Positions 16,951 to 26,219 are shown, counted from the stretch's first letter. The stretch is 64,000 nt of DNA from Achromobacter pestifer (GCF_902859625.1 NZ_CADIJX010000001.1:744001-808000); one strand, 5' to 3'. Program-made: numbers and translations. The notes: generated by a model from the letters alone, not told the origin.

Positions 16951-17913
16951 ATGCCCGACGTAGGCCCGCTTAGCAATGACACCGCGTTGTACAGAACGTT
17001 GTTGGAGTCGACCAAGGCAATTCCGTGGAAGATCGATTGGGCCACCATGAAATTCGCCTATATCGGCCCCCAGATTGAGGCGCTGCTGGGCTGGAGCACT
17101 GATAGTTGGGTGAGCGTGGAGGACTGGGCCATGCGCATGCATCCCGAGGACCGCGAATATGTGGCGAATTTCTGCGTCACCCAATCGCAGGCCGGCGTCG
17201 ACCACGAGGCGGACTACCGGGCGCTGACCAAGGACAACGGCTACGTGTGGATTCGCGACGTGGTGCACGTAGTGCGCAATGACAAAGGCGAAACCGAAGC
17301 ACTGATCGGCTTCATGTTTGACATCACCGAACGCAAGAAGACCGAGGAAAAGCTGCTGAGCTTGCAAAAAGAGTTGGAAGTGCTGTCCTTCAAGGATGGC
17401 TTGACGAATATTGCCAACCGGCGTCGCTTTGATAGTAGTTTCGAATTGGAATGGGACCGTGCGCAGAGCGAAGGCCAACCCCTGTCCATATTGTTGCTCG
17501 ACGTCGATTTTTTCAAGCAATACAACGATTTGTATGGCCACACTCAGGGTGACAAGTGCTTGGTGGATATCGCTCAGACGCTGAGTCTGGCACTGGATGG
17601 CCCTCGCGATCTTGTTGCGCGCTACGGTGGTGAAGAGTTTGTCGTGCTGCTGCCCGAAGCCGATGCCGAAGTGGCGCTGAAAGTCGCTGAACGCTGCCAA
17701 CGATTGCTCCAGAAGAAGTCCATCGTGCATGCGCTGTCGCCGCATGGCAGGCAAATCACTGTCAGCATAGGAGCGGGCACCGTGATGCCAGATGGGCAGA
17801 TAGCGCGTGCTGGCTTCATCAAAGCCGTGGATCAGCAGCTCTATGCGGCCAAGAACAACGGGCGCCACCGCATAGAGCATGTGCAGTTGGAAGATAGGGC
17901 CCTTCCAAGTTGA
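16951..17913 (+). CDS. PAS-GGDEF diguanylate cyclase
   Basis: 320 residues from the ATG at 16951 (GAAGGA upstream); an in-frame TTG at 16924 is less likely. Residues about 15-140 form a PAS/PAC domain (GWSTDSWVSVEDWAMRMHPEDRE, and GFMFDITERKKTEEK at its end). A coiled linker leads to a GGDEF domain with DGLTNIANRRRFD, DVDFFKQYNDLYGH and the catalytic RYGGEEF. It should make cyclic di-GMP in the cytoplasm in response to a PAS-sensed cue. The usual inhibitory RxxD site five residues before GGEEF is GPRD here, so product inhibition may be lost. It has no membrane segment and converges on the sulfatase operon. Confidence 0.93.
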   Translation: MPDVGPLSNDTALYRTLLESTKAIPWKIDWATMKFAYIGPQIEALLGWSTDSWVSVEDWAMRMHPEDREYVANFCVTQSQAGVDHEADYRALTKDNGYVWIRDVVHVVRNDKGETEALIGFMFDITERKKTEEKLLSLQKELEVLSFKDGLTNIANRRRFDSSFELEWDRAQSEGQPLSILLLDVDFFKQYNDLYGHTQGDKCLVDIAQTLSLALDGPRDLVARYGGEEFVVLLPEADAEVALKVAERCQRLLQKKSIVHALSPHGRQITVSIGAGTVMPDGQIARAGFIKAVDQQLYAAKNNGRHRIEHVQLEDRALPS

Positions 17914-17941
17914 CCTGGGGCTCTCCAATCCCGAAGGCGTC

Positions 17942-20482
17942 CTATTCGGCTTTCCCGCGGGTGAACCAGCGTAAATAGGCATTGTCGCGGCTGGCCGTCG
18001 CCAGTGCGGCCGCGTTGCGGGCCCATTCGTTTCGATCCCCTTCATAGGCCGCCAACGCACTTTGGTAGAACAAATCCAGCACGTTGCGCTCGCGATCGAT
18101 TTCCCGCGTCAATTCAGCATCCGCCCGACCCAATGGCGGTTGGCCTCTTGCGGAAAGCAAGGCCGGCAATGTACGGACGACTTCGCGCGGCCGTACCCAG
18201 GTCGCGTATTCGATCGCTGGCCGGTCATCGGTGACGGGAGGCGTCTGGCCGGCAAAGCGCGCCAGGCCGTCGCGGTCGGTGACCCAAAGGGCCAGTAGCG
18301 CGGCCGGCGACGCGATACCGACCTCGGCAAGCGCGGTTTTCACGTTGGGGGCGGTGAATCTGGCCGCGATGCGGGCGGGATCCAACGGCAGCGGGGCCAT
18401 CGAACCCACCATCAGCATTTCATGGAACTCGGTCGTCCAAAGGGATGCGTGCGGGAACACGTTGATGAAACTGGCGACCAGCGCGCGGGTGTCTTCCAGA
18501 TTCTGCGTGGGCAGCGGCAGCCACTGAGCGACGATGCCTTGGGGGTTCAGCCGCGCGGCCGCAAGGGAATAGAAATCCTGCGAGTAGAGATTGACGACGC
18601 CCGCGGCCGATGGCGGAGGCGGCTCGAGGGTGATGAGGTCATAGCGCTCGGCGCTGCCCAACAGTTCCCGCCGCCCGTCTTTCAGCCGTACTTCCAGGCC
18701 CGGGTCTGTCGATGCGCCATAGCTGCCCTTGAACAGAGGCGCGGCGTGAAGCACGCCGGGAAGCAGTTCGGCGACCACCCTGCGTTCCAGGCCGGGATAG
18801 CGCGACAATGCGCCCGCCGTGATACCGGTGCCGTAGCCGATCACCAAGGCGGAGCGGGGTTCACCGGCGTGCACGATCAACGGCAATAGCGCTTGCAAGC
18901 GCATATAGCGCAGCGACGGCATCGCGTCGCCGGAGTTGGACACGCCCTGGATATACAGGCGATGGAAACGCTGGTCGCCCTTCCCTTGCTGGACCACCGC
19001 GACCGTGCCGCCGTGGTTCTCTTCGTAAAAGACCAAATTGCCGCCTTGCGCGCCCGGCAAGAGGCGGGCCAGGTGATCGACCGGCACGGCAATGCCCAAG
19101 ATGACAGCCGCGCCCGCGAATGCCACGCCCAGGCCCTTTGCCAACGGCGATGCCGACTGCGCGCGCCATATTGCCGCAACGCCGATGCAGCAGGCGATGA
19201 CCGTCAACAACGCCAGGCTGCGCACCGTGCCAAGGTAAGGCAGCAACAGGAACCCTGTCACCGCCGTTCCGGCGATGCCGCCCAGCGTGTTCGAGGCCAG
19301 CACCGCGCCCGCGCCCTGCCCTCGGCGCTCCGGCGGCACGGCGATGCGCAATACGGCGGGAAAGGCCGCGCCCAGCAGCAACGTAGGCAACAGCACGACG
19401 GCGCTAGCCGCCACGGCGAACCGTCCGCTCATGCCGGCCATATCGCTTTCGGTCCAGCGCAGGATGGACGCCTCGGCCAGGCTTTGAGCGCTGATCAACC
19501 AGCGTCCCAGCAGCGCAGCTTCGACCAAGGCGATCAAGCCCGCGCCAGCCACGAGGAACCCGAAAACGCGCCAAGGGTCGCCCAGCCAGCGTTCGCATCG
19601 GGCGTATAGCGCCGCACCCGCCGCCAAGCCGGCAAGATAGACCGCCAGCACGATCGAGAACGCGAATGCCCGCGTGCTCATGAACGGCACCACCATCTGC
19701 GACCAAAGCACTTCATAACCCATGGCCACCGCGCCCGCGGCCGCGTAAAGCCCCAGCGCCGCCCACGCTTCGCGAGGCAAGGCCAGCGCTGGCGATTTCA
19801 CGCTTGGCGGCAGCGCTTCGCCAGCGGCGGGCCGGGATTTCCGGTCCAGCGACCAGGCGCCCAGCGCGGCTGCCAAGTTCAGGCTGGCAGCCGCCCACGC
19901 CGCACCGCGCACGCCAAGCGCGGGGATCAAGAGAAAAGCGGGAAGCAATGCGCCGATGATCGCGCCGCCCGTATTGGCGGCATAGAGCGCGGCGCCTGCC
20001 CGGCCGACCCGCCCCGCGCCGGTTGCACGCAGCAGGACCGGCAAGGTGCCGCCCATGAAGAACGGTGCAATGCCGACGACCAGTACGACGGCAAGCCACG
20101 CCAGCAATGGGCTGAATGCCTCGCCGCGTGCAAAAGCTGGCGCACCGAACGCCAACAGAACGGTCACGCCAACGCCCAGGGCTGCGATGGCCACTTCAAT
20201 TCCCGCGTACAGCAGGAACGGCCTTGCGGACTGGTCCGCCCGGCGTCCCAGCACCCAGCTGCCCGCAGCCAGCCCCAAAAAGAATGCACCGACCGCAGCC
20301 GCGATCGCGTGCACTTCGACACCAACGATCAACGAAAGCTGTTTGATCCAGATAATCTGGAAGATCAAGGACGCCACGCCGGACAAGGCCAACAGCGCTG
20401 CCGCCGGCCACAAGGCCGTGCGTGGAAGCGAGGCCGCCCCTGCCGCAGGAATCGCGTTCAACGGGCGCGCGGATGCATTCAT
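17942..20482 (-). CDS. Fused MFS-like membrane domain / spermidine synthase-like protein
   Basis: 846 residues. The first about 480 residues are a polytopic membrane region of about 14 helices. A soluble spermidine-synthase-like Rossmann domain follows (GYGTGITAGALSRYP nucleotide loop near residue 550, then VRLKDGRRELL). The catalytic segment that reads D-S/T-x-DP in true spermidine synthases is LEPPPPSAAG here, so aminopropyl transfer is doubtful. The last part, from about residue 780, is a helical tail. It is the distal gene of the sulfatase operon, 77 bases after the sulfatase, with a good AGGAGG. Fused proteins of this type are widespread but mostly without assigned function. Confidence 0.85.
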   Translation of the reverse strand: MNASARPLNAIPAAGAASLPRTALWPAAALLALSGVASLIFQIIWIKQLSLIVGVEVHAIAAAVGAFFLGLAAGSWVLGRRADQSARPFLLYAGIEVAIAALGVGVTVLLAFGAPAFARGEAFSPLLAWLAVVLVVGIAPFFMGGTLPVLLRATGAGRVGRAGAALYAANTGGAIIGALLPAFLLIPALGVRGAAWAAASLNLAAALGAWSLDRKSRPAAGEALPPSVKSPALALPREAWAALGLYAAAGAVAMGYEVLWSQMVVPFMSTRAFAFSIVLAVYLAGLAAGAALYARCERWLGDPWRVFGFLVAGAGLIALVEAALLGRWLISAQSLAEASILRWTESDMAGMSGRFAVAASAVVLLPTLLLGAAFPAVLRIAVPPERRGQGAGAVLASNTLGGIAGTAVTGFLLLPYLGTVRSLALLTVIACCIGVAAIWRAQSASPLAKGLGVAFAGAAVILGIAVPVDHLARLLPGAQGGNLVFYEENHGGTVAVVQQGKGDQRFHRLYIQGVSNSGDAMPSLRYMRLQALLPLIVHAGEPRSALVIGYGTGITAGALSRYPGLERRVVAELLPGVLHAAPLFKGSYGASTDPGLEVRLKDGRRELLGSAERYDLITLEPPPPSAAGVVNLYSQDFYSLAAARLNPQGIVAQWLPLPTQNLEDTRALVASFINVFPHASLWTTEFHEMLMVGSMAPLPLDPARIAARFTAPNVKTALAEVGIASPAALLALWVTDRDGLARFAGQTPPVTDDRPAIEYATWVRPREVVRTLPALLSARGQPPLGRADAELTREIDRERNVLDLFYQSALAAYEGDRNEWARNAAALATASRDNAYLRWFTRGKAE

Positions 20483-20559
20483 TGTGTTGTCCTCCTAGGG
20501 GCCCGCCAAATTAGCAGGGGCAGGCGCAGCCACAAAGCCGCGCCCCGCCCCATGCTGCC

Positions 20560-22194
20560 TTACTTACCCTGCTTTTTCGCTTGCTGCTCGAAGTACTCTT
20601 CGATCTTCTTGTCCACTTCCTTCTGCACCTGATCGGTACTGAAGCTGGGCGGATTCTGGCTGGGCGGCCAATCGATGAAGGTCTCCAGGAACGACCCGGC
20701 CTTCGCAGAGCCGATAAACGCCAGGTAGGCGTTCTTCGTTATCCAGTCGTTGTACTGATCGGAAACGATGTCGGCGCGTTCATACGGGTCCATGCGCAGG
20801 TTGAACACCTTGGGCACGCGCAGGCAGACGAACGGCTCCTTCCACACCGCGAATCCGCCAGGCGACTTCTGTTCGCAGAACACAACCTTCCAGTTCTCGA
20901 ACCGCATGGCGACCAGCAAGCCGTCATCGTTGAAGTAGTAGAAGTCCTCGCGCGCGCTCTTGTCGCTCTTGCCGGTCAGGTACGCCAGTTGGTTGTAGCC
21001 GTCCAGGTGCACCTTGAAGTCCCGATTGGCGCCGTTAGGCCGCCATCCCTTGAGCAACCGTTCCTTCACCCCATCGTCGCCAGCGGCGGCCAACAGCGTC
21101 GGGAACCAATCCATGCCCGAGACGATGTCGTTCTTGATCGTGCCCGGCTCGATGTGCCCCGGCCATCGGATCATCGCCGGAACGCGGAAGGCACCCTCCC
21201 AGTTGGTGTCCTTCTCGCTGCGGAATGGCGTGGTGGCCGCATCGGGCCAACTGAACTGGTTGGGCCCGTTGTCCGTCGTGTAGATCACGATCGTGTCCTT
21301 GGCAATGCCCAAGTCGTCCAGTTTCTTCAGCAGCTTGCCGACATCCTGGTCATGCTCCCACATGCCGTCAGCGTAGTCGTTGCCTGCCATGCCGCTCTTG
21401 CCCCGGTGTTCAGGCCGGATATGGGTGAACAGGTGCATGCGGGTGGTGTTCATCCAGAGGAAGAAGGGCTTGTCCGCCTTGCCGTGCTTGTCCAGATAAT
21501 CCAGCGCCGCACCCACGGTCTCATCGTCGATGGTTTCCATGCGTTTGGTCGTCAGCGCACCGGTGTCCTCGATCTTGCCGTCCGCCGACGCCTTGATCAC
21601 GCCACGCGGCATATAGGCCTTGATGACGGGATCCTTGGAATCCTTGGGGAAGTAAGGACGTTCCGGTTCCTCTTCAGCGTTCAAGTGATACAGGTTGCCG
21701 AAGAACTCGTCGAAACCATGCTTGGTCGGCAGATACTCGTCGCGGTCGCCCAGGTGGTTCTTGCCGAATTGCGCCGTGTTGTAGCCTTGTCCCTTCAAGG
21801 CCTGCGCAATCGTGATGTCGCGGTCCTGCAACCCCACCGGTGCACCCGGGATGCCGACCTTCGACAAGCCGGTACGGCGGGCAGACTGACCGGTGATGAA
21901 TGTGGAACGACCTGCCGTGCAACTGTTTTCGGCGTAGTAGTCGGTGAAGATCGCGCCCTCGTTGGCGATGCGGTCGATATTGGGCGTCCTGTAGCCCACG
22001 ACTCCTTTCGTGTACGCGCTGATGTTGCCCTGCCCGATGTCATCACCAAAGATCACGAGGATATTCGGCTTCTTGCCTGACGTTTGCTCCTGAGGGCTAG
22101 ATTGCGCATTCTGGGCCTGTGCGTATGCACCTCCCATCACCGCAAGTCCGCTCGCGGCCACCAGCGCCGCGCCCAACCATCGTCTTGCTTTCAT
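20560..22194 (-). CDS. Periplasmic formylglycine-dependent sulfatase (arylsulfatase family)
   Basis: 544 residues from the ATG at 22194 (GAGGAG upstream), with a Sec signal peptide ending GGAYA-Q near residue 26. The alkaline-phosphatase-fold sulfatase core is clear: NILVIFGDDIGQGN gives the metal-binding Asp pair, and NSCTAGRSTFITG supplies the C-x-A-x-R formylglycine motif, a permitted variant of C-x-P-x-R. Further motifs are TPNIDRIANEGAIFTDYY and IYTTDNGPN. The Cys must be converted to formylglycine, which the FGE gene in the same operon can supply. It hydrolyses a sulfate ester; the substrate is unknown. It lies 49 bases after the HAD gene. Confidence 0.93.
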   Translation of the reverse strand: MKARRWLGAALVAASGLAVMGGAYAQAQNAQSSPQEQTSGKKPNILVIFGDDIGQGNISAYTKGVVGYRTPNIDRIANEGAIFTDYYAENSCTAGRSTFITGQSARRTGLSKVGIPGAPVGLQDRDITIAQALKGQGYNTAQFGKNHLGDRDEYLPTKHGFDEFFGNLYHLNAEEEPERPYFPKDSKDPVIKAYMPRGVIKASADGKIEDTGALTTKRMETIDDETVGAALDYLDKHGKADKPFFLWMNTTRMHLFTHIRPEHRGKSGMAGNDYADGMWEHDQDVGKLLKKLDDLGIAKDTIVIYTTDNGPNQFSWPDAATTPFRSEKDTNWEGAFRVPAMIRWPGHIEPGTIKNDIVSGMDWFPTLLAAAGDDGVKERLLKGWRPNGANRDFKVHLDGYNQLAYLTGKSDKSAREDFYYFNDDGLLVAMRFENWKVVFCEQKSPGGFAVWKEPFVCLRVPKVFNLRMDPYERADIVSDQYNDWITKNAYLAFIGSAKAGSFLETFIDWPPSQNPPSFSTDQVQKEVDKKIEEYFEQQAKKQGK

Positions 22195-22243
22195 GACTGC
22201 TCTCCTCGCCCACAAGGGCCATGTACTCCCAAGTCACGCTTGC

Positions 22244-23281
22244 TCAAGGCTTTTCGAACTCGTATATCTGTTTCCACTCCGTCTTCATGTCGACAACCGT
22301 CCATCCGCTGCGCTGCGCTTCGTCCAGCGCGCGGTCCAATCGCCCGACGCTGGAATCCCGGTCATAGGCCCATTCGCGCTGCGCGTCGGTATGGTGAACA
22401 ATTCCCGCGAAGCGCTTGCCCGCGCCAGCGGTCGTCCACTGCAACATCTGAAGGTCGCCATCGGAATTGCCGAAGGCCAATAACGGGCGGCGGCCGATAT
22501 AGCGTTGGATGGCCACCGGTTTTCCCGGGCCGTCGTCGTTGAATTCGAGCTTGCCCTGACGCCAGAGCACCGGCTTGTCGTCGCGCATTTCAAACGTCGT
22601 GGCGAATCCGCTGCCGATGACCTGCTCTGGCGGCACACCGTAGGCGGCCTGCGCCCACGGACGCATGAACTCGGTTTCGCCGCCCGACACGATGTAGGTC
22701 TTGAAGCCGTTCGCGCGCAAGTAATCCAGCAGTTCGCGCATCGGCAAGTAAGTCATGGAGGTATACGGCTGATTGAAGCGCGGATGCCGTGCCGTCGCAG
22801 TCCACCGGGTCACGCTTTGCGTGAAATCGTCAACGGTCATGCTGGTGTGCGTCGCGCCCACGATCTTCAGCAGGCCTTCCTGCCCGGCTTTGGCCAGGGC
22901 GGCCTTGTCGCCTTCGATCGCCGCTTTGAACGGCTGGCGCTTGGCCCATTCAGGGTGCGCCGGCGCCATCTCCTTGAGCCGGTCCAACGCGAACAGCATC
23001 TGAAAATACAGCGGCTGCTCCGACCACAGCGTGCCATCGTTGTCGAACACCGCAATGCGCTCATCGGCCGCGACGAAGTCCGGGCTGCCGGGCTGTGTCA
23101 CCGCATGGACAAAATCCACGATGGCGCTACGCGACGGCCCCTCGTTCCACGAAGGCAGATCCGCTTGCGTGGGGGATGCCTTCTGCGGCGAGGCACAGGC
23201 CGTCAACATCAGCGCGATGGCAGCCGAAGCCAGCAATGCCGCCCAGCCGCCATGCCGTCCTTCAGTCGTTTGCTTCATCAT
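22244..23281 (-). CDS. HAD-superfamily phosphatase-like lipoprotein
   Basis: 345 residues from the ATG that overlaps the BatD stop (ATGATG arrangement; a second ATG three bases on is also possible). The N-terminus ends in ALMLTACASP, a lipobox, so it is a lipoprotein exported to the periplasm. HAD motifs are AVFDNDGTLW (motif I, nucleophile Asp), TYIVSGGE (motif II) and LLAFGNSDGDLQML (motif IV), closest in layout to phosphoserine-phosphatase-like members. It should remove phosphate from a small or envelope substrate. HAD lipoproteins next to sulfatases suggest joint processing of sulfated and phosphorylated compounds. Substrate unknown. Confidence 0.88.
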   Translation of the reverse strand: MMKQTTEGRHGGWAALLASAAIALMLTACASPQKASPTQADLPSWNEGPSRSAIVDFVHAVTQPGSPDFVAADERIAVFDNDGTLWSEQPLYFQMLFALDRLKEMAPAHPEWAKRQPFKAAIEGDKAALAKAGQEGLLKIVGATHTSMTVDDFTQSVTRWTATARHPRFNQPYTSMTYLPMRELLDYLRANGFKTYIVSGGETEFMRPWAQAAYGVPPEQVIGSGFATTFEMRDDKPVLWRQGKLEFNDDGPGKPVAIQRYIGRRPLLAFGNSDGDLQMLQWTTAGAGKRFAGIVHHTDAQREWAYDRDSSVGRLDRALDEAQRSGWTVVDMKTEWKQIYEFEKP

Positions 23282-24708
23282 TGGCTTCCTTGCGCGTCTT
23301 GCGCCGTTGCTGTTCGCTCTGCCTGGGCCGGATTCAAATCGCGCGGCAAGGCATGCGCGGACACCGGCGCATGCGTCTTCCGCCAGGCCTGTCTCCACTG
23401 AGCCGATGACGTGGCGAGCAGGCCACGCCATGCTGAAGCGGGCTGCGGCGCGTCATAGGCGTCTTGCAAAACGGCCGCTACCGTCTGCCGCGGGGCCTGG
23501 CCCAACGGCGCCACGGCCGTGCGCAGGTCCTGCGCGCCCGTCGCCACCCGCAGCCAGCGATAGAACGCGCCAAGCGATGCTGTCTGCCCGCGCGCTTCGC
23601 GCTTCCAGGCTCGCCAATGCCAGGCTTCGCTTGCCCGATGGGCGGCAGCCGCATGCGCCACACGGCCACGCAACGCCATGGCAAGACGCCGCCACCAGGG
23701 CCAGGTCAGCCACAAGGCGGCGAAGACGGCCAGCAGCCCTGCTCCCCACGCCAGCCAAGCGGTTGGAATGACCCAGCGAAGTCCGTGGCGCAATCGAGCC
23801 AGGTCTTCCGCAAGCGAAAACGGCGGCGTGACGGCGGGTGCTGGCGCCACCGTGAATTCCCGTCCCGGCAGTTCCGATTTGGCGGGTTGGCCGGTCGTGC
23901 CATCGCGCCATCCCACGGTCAGCGGCGGCAGGCGGAACGTACCGGCCGCCTGCGCGACGTAATCCGCGCGGTCAATCCGCTGACCGCCGACGAAGCCGCC
24001 CCGGCCGTCGTTCAAGGCGGTCACTTCGGGTTCGCGCGGGTAGCGTTTGAACCCCGGCAGGTCTGGCAGCGCCACGGCGGGCAGCAGCATCGCCTGCACG
24101 CCCTCGGCCCGCTGCGTGACGGATCGCGTGATCCGCCCACCCACGATCAACGGGTCGGGCGCTATCGAGTAGTCCTGGGTCACTTCCATTTTTCCGGCCG
24201 CCACGGCCTGCCCTGCCGCCGCCTGGGGCAGCACGGAAAAAGAAACGGGTTTGCTCGTTCCCGATGCCAACTGGCCGCCAGGGCCTATCTTGGCCGTCAC
24301 CGACAAGGCCGGCACTTGCATGGCGCCCGCGGCGGTCGGGCTGAGCACATAGGTGTAGCGCACACCGCTATAGGACACGCCGCCGACGGTATCGCGCACC
24401 AGTTCGCCTTCGCCTTGTGGCGGCGTCACCAGGGCGCCCGGGATATCAAGCGCCGGCAATACTGGCGGTTGCGTGAACCAAGTCGGGGTCAGGACCTCAA
24501 GCTGCAAGCGCAGCGTCATGCCCGCGCGCACTTCAGCTGGCGCCTGCAAGCTTGCGGTGACGCGCAAGGCCGGCGCATCTTGCGCGGCCGCCGCGCCGAA
24601 CAAGCCGAACAAGCCGAATAAGCCGAAGAGGCCAACAAGACCCGATAGGCCAAACCAGCCGAAGGGGCCCCGTGCCAGGAACCAAAGCACCCGATGCATG
24701 CGGATCAT
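23278..24708 (-). CDS. BatD-like protein (oxygen-tolerance / VWA-system partner)
   Basis: 476 residues. A very hydrophobic signal segment made of Phe-Gly-Leu repeats (residues about 14-38) ends at AAAAQ. The long periplasmic part has Ig-like character (LRVTASLQAPAEVRAGMTLRLQLEV, GVSYSGVRYTYVLSPTAAG). A C-terminal membrane helix lies near residues 330-355 (WLAWGAGLLAVFAALWLTW), followed by a cytoplasmic tail of about 120 residues. The order VWA, VWA-TPR, BatD is that of bat operons downstream of MoxR ATPases. Its start overlaps the preceding stop (ATGA). Confidence 0.82.
   Translation of the reverse strand: MIRMHRVLWFLARGPFGWFGLSGLVGLFGLFGLFGLFGAAAAQDAPALRVTASLQAPAEVRAGMTLRLQLEVLTPTWFTQPPVLPALDIPGALVTPPQGEGELVRDTVGGVSYSGVRYTYVLSPTAAGAMQVPALSVTAKIGPGGQLASGTSKPVSFSVLPQAAAGQAVAAGKMEVTQDYSIAPDPLIVGGRITRSVTQRAEGVQAMLLPAVALPDLPGFKRYPREPEVTALNDGRGGFVGGQRIDRADYVAQAAGTFRLPPLTVGWRDGTTGQPAKSELPGREFTVAPAPAVTPPFSLAEDLARLRHGLRWVIPTAWLAWGAGLLAVFAALWLTWPWWRRLAMALRGRVAHAAAAHRASEAWHWRAWKREARGQTASLGAFYRWLRVATGAQDLRTAVAPLGQAPRQTVAAVLQDAYDAPQPASAWRGLLATSSAQWRQAWRKTHAPVSAHALPRDLNPAQAERTATAQDAQGSQ
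24595..24666 (-). repeat. Eight imperfect 9-bp tandem units inside the batD-like signal sequence
   Basis: Units resemble GCCGAACAA on the plus strand; the first two are identical, the third and fourth differ at one to three bases, and the rest are degenerate. On the coding strand each unit encodes a Phe-Gly-Leu type triplet that forms the hydrophobic core of the signal peptide. Gain or loss of units keeps the frame and would only change core length. Confidence 0.8.
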
Positions 24709-26219
24709 GGGCGCCCCCCCGCCGCTGCGTCTTCGACAGCGAACCTGCCGCGCAGGAAGCGCGTCGGCGACAACGTCAGGTTGCGCAACCACACGTCTTC
24801 GGACGCGGCCTGGGCGACAGGGGCAGCGACCATCTTGCCCGTCTGTGCCGTCTTGTCCACGATCGTCTGATCCGGCGGTTCGGCCTGATCACCCTGCTGT
24901 TCCTGGCTCATCGCCGCCAACAATCGCTCTACGATGCCACGGTTGATGGCGGCGGCCTCCCAGCCAGGAGACAAAGCCAAGGCACGGTCATAGGCGGCCA
25001 GTGCGGCGTCGTATTGCCGGAGGCGCGTCTGGGTATTGGCCACGTAGAAAGCGCCCTCGGGGGTTTCCATCTTTGAAAACGCGGCCAAGGCGTCGGTGTA
25101 CTTGCCTGCCTGATAGGCAGCCCGCCCTTTCCAATACGGATCTTGGAACAGCGTTGCGGCTTCTTCGAAACGGCCTTTGTCGAATGCCATGCGCCCCTGC
25201 TGGTCGGCCGTCAGGAATGCATCGGCCAGCGGGTTGGCGCGCGATTCGGCGGGCGCACCCACCGATACGGCAATCAGGATCGCCGCCGTCCACGCCACAT
25301 TCCAACCGCGCCGCACGGCCAACAATGCCAGCAAACCCAGCGGCCAGCAGAGCCAATAGCCGGCATCCTTCCAGTGAATCGCGCCGGACTGCGCATCCTG
25401 CACGGCCTGGAAATGCTGCTGGGCGTGGAGCGTGATCCAATCCAGATCATCGGAGGTGATGGAAAGACTGCCCAGCGGTGCGCCGGCCGCTCGCGCCAGG
25501 CCTTGCAGCGCGTCCCGATCCAAGCCTGATTGCCCCACTGCCATGACCAGCACTTGCAAGTCGGCAGCCGCTTGCGCACGCTGGCGTACGGCGTCCAGGC
25601 TTGCCGCATCGGCGCTGTCGGTCAGCAACAGCAATGTGCCGCCGGCGCGTTCGGCCGCCAGCACCTGCGCCGCCAGCGCGATCGCGCCCGCGGCGTCTCG
25701 CCCTTGCGGGCCGATCAGGTCAGATGCCAACGCCTGGGTGAAGAGGTCCAGCAGGTTCGTGTCGTCGGTAGGCGGCAACACCAGGTGGCTACTGCCCGCA
25801 TAGGCGATCAGCCCCGTTTTGGCGCCGACGCGACGGGCAGCCAGATCGCGCACCAGGTGCTTGGCCGCTTCCAGCCGCGTAGGCGGAACGTCAGCGCCAT
25901 CCATGGACGGTCCCAGGGCGACGGCCACGATCAGCGGCGCGACATTGTCTAGAAACTCGGGCTGGTCGCGATGCCACGCCGGTCCTGCGGCGGCGACGGA
26001 CCCGATGGCCAGGATCAGTGCCAGCGCGTCGATCGGGCGCGGCCCGCGGCTACCGGGAGAACGCACGATCAAATAGGGCAACAGCACGGGAGAAATCCGG
26101 CTGTCGCGCCCCGCAGCCTCCCCTTCGCCCCGGCGCATCCACCAGGCCAGCGCTGCCGCAAGCAGGCCCACCAGCCACCAGGGTCGCAGGAAGTGGAAGG
26201 CGCTCAGGTCGAGGTCCAT
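24705..26219 (-). CDS. BatB-like VWA-domain protein with C-terminal TPR
   Basis: 504 residues from the ATG at 26219, overlapping the upstream VWA gene by 16 bases. Two N-terminal membrane segments (about residues 10-27 and 58-78) are followed by a VWA domain with VGAKTGLIAYAGSSHLVLPPTDDTN and LLLLTDSADAAS. A membrane helix lies near residue 305, and a TPR-like region from about 360 (DKGRFEEAATLF, AYQAGKYTDALAAFSKM, RLRQYDAALAAYDRAL). The MIDAS DxSxS is not conserved: the aligned stretch is VAVALGPSMDG, lacking the first Asp and first Ser. It may act as a non-metal-binding scaffold beside the intact VWA partner. Confidence 0.88.
   Translation of the reverse strand: MDLDLSAFHFLRPWWLVGLLAAALAWWMRRGEGEAAGRDSRISPVLLPYLIVRSPGSRGPRPIDALALILAIGSVAAAGPAWHRDQPEFLDNVAPLIVAVALGPSMDGADVPPTRLEAAKHLVRDLAARRVGAKTGLIAYAGSSHLVLPPTDDTNLLDLFTQALASDLIGPQGRDAAGAIALAAQVLAAERAGGTLLLLTDSADAASLDAVRQRAQAAADLQVLVMAVGQSGLDRDALQGLARAAGAPLGSLSITSDDLDWITLHAQQHFQAVQDAQSGAIHWKDAGYWLCWPLGLLALLAVRRGWNVAWTAAILIAVSVGAPAESRANPLADAFLTADQQGRMAFDKGRFEEAATLFQDPYWKGRAAYQAGKYTDALAAFSKMETPEGAFYVANTQTRLRQYDAALAAYDRALALSPGWEAAAINRGIVERLLAAMSQEQQGDQAEPPDQTIVDKTAQTGKMVAAPVAQAASEDVWLRNLTLSPTRFLRGRFAVEDAAAGGRP

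Noticed and set aside
20581-22080. Plus-strand frame of about 500 codons opposite the sulfatase
   Set aside because: The minus strand codes for a full sulfatase with signal peptide and active-site motif; the antisense product has no recognisable fold.
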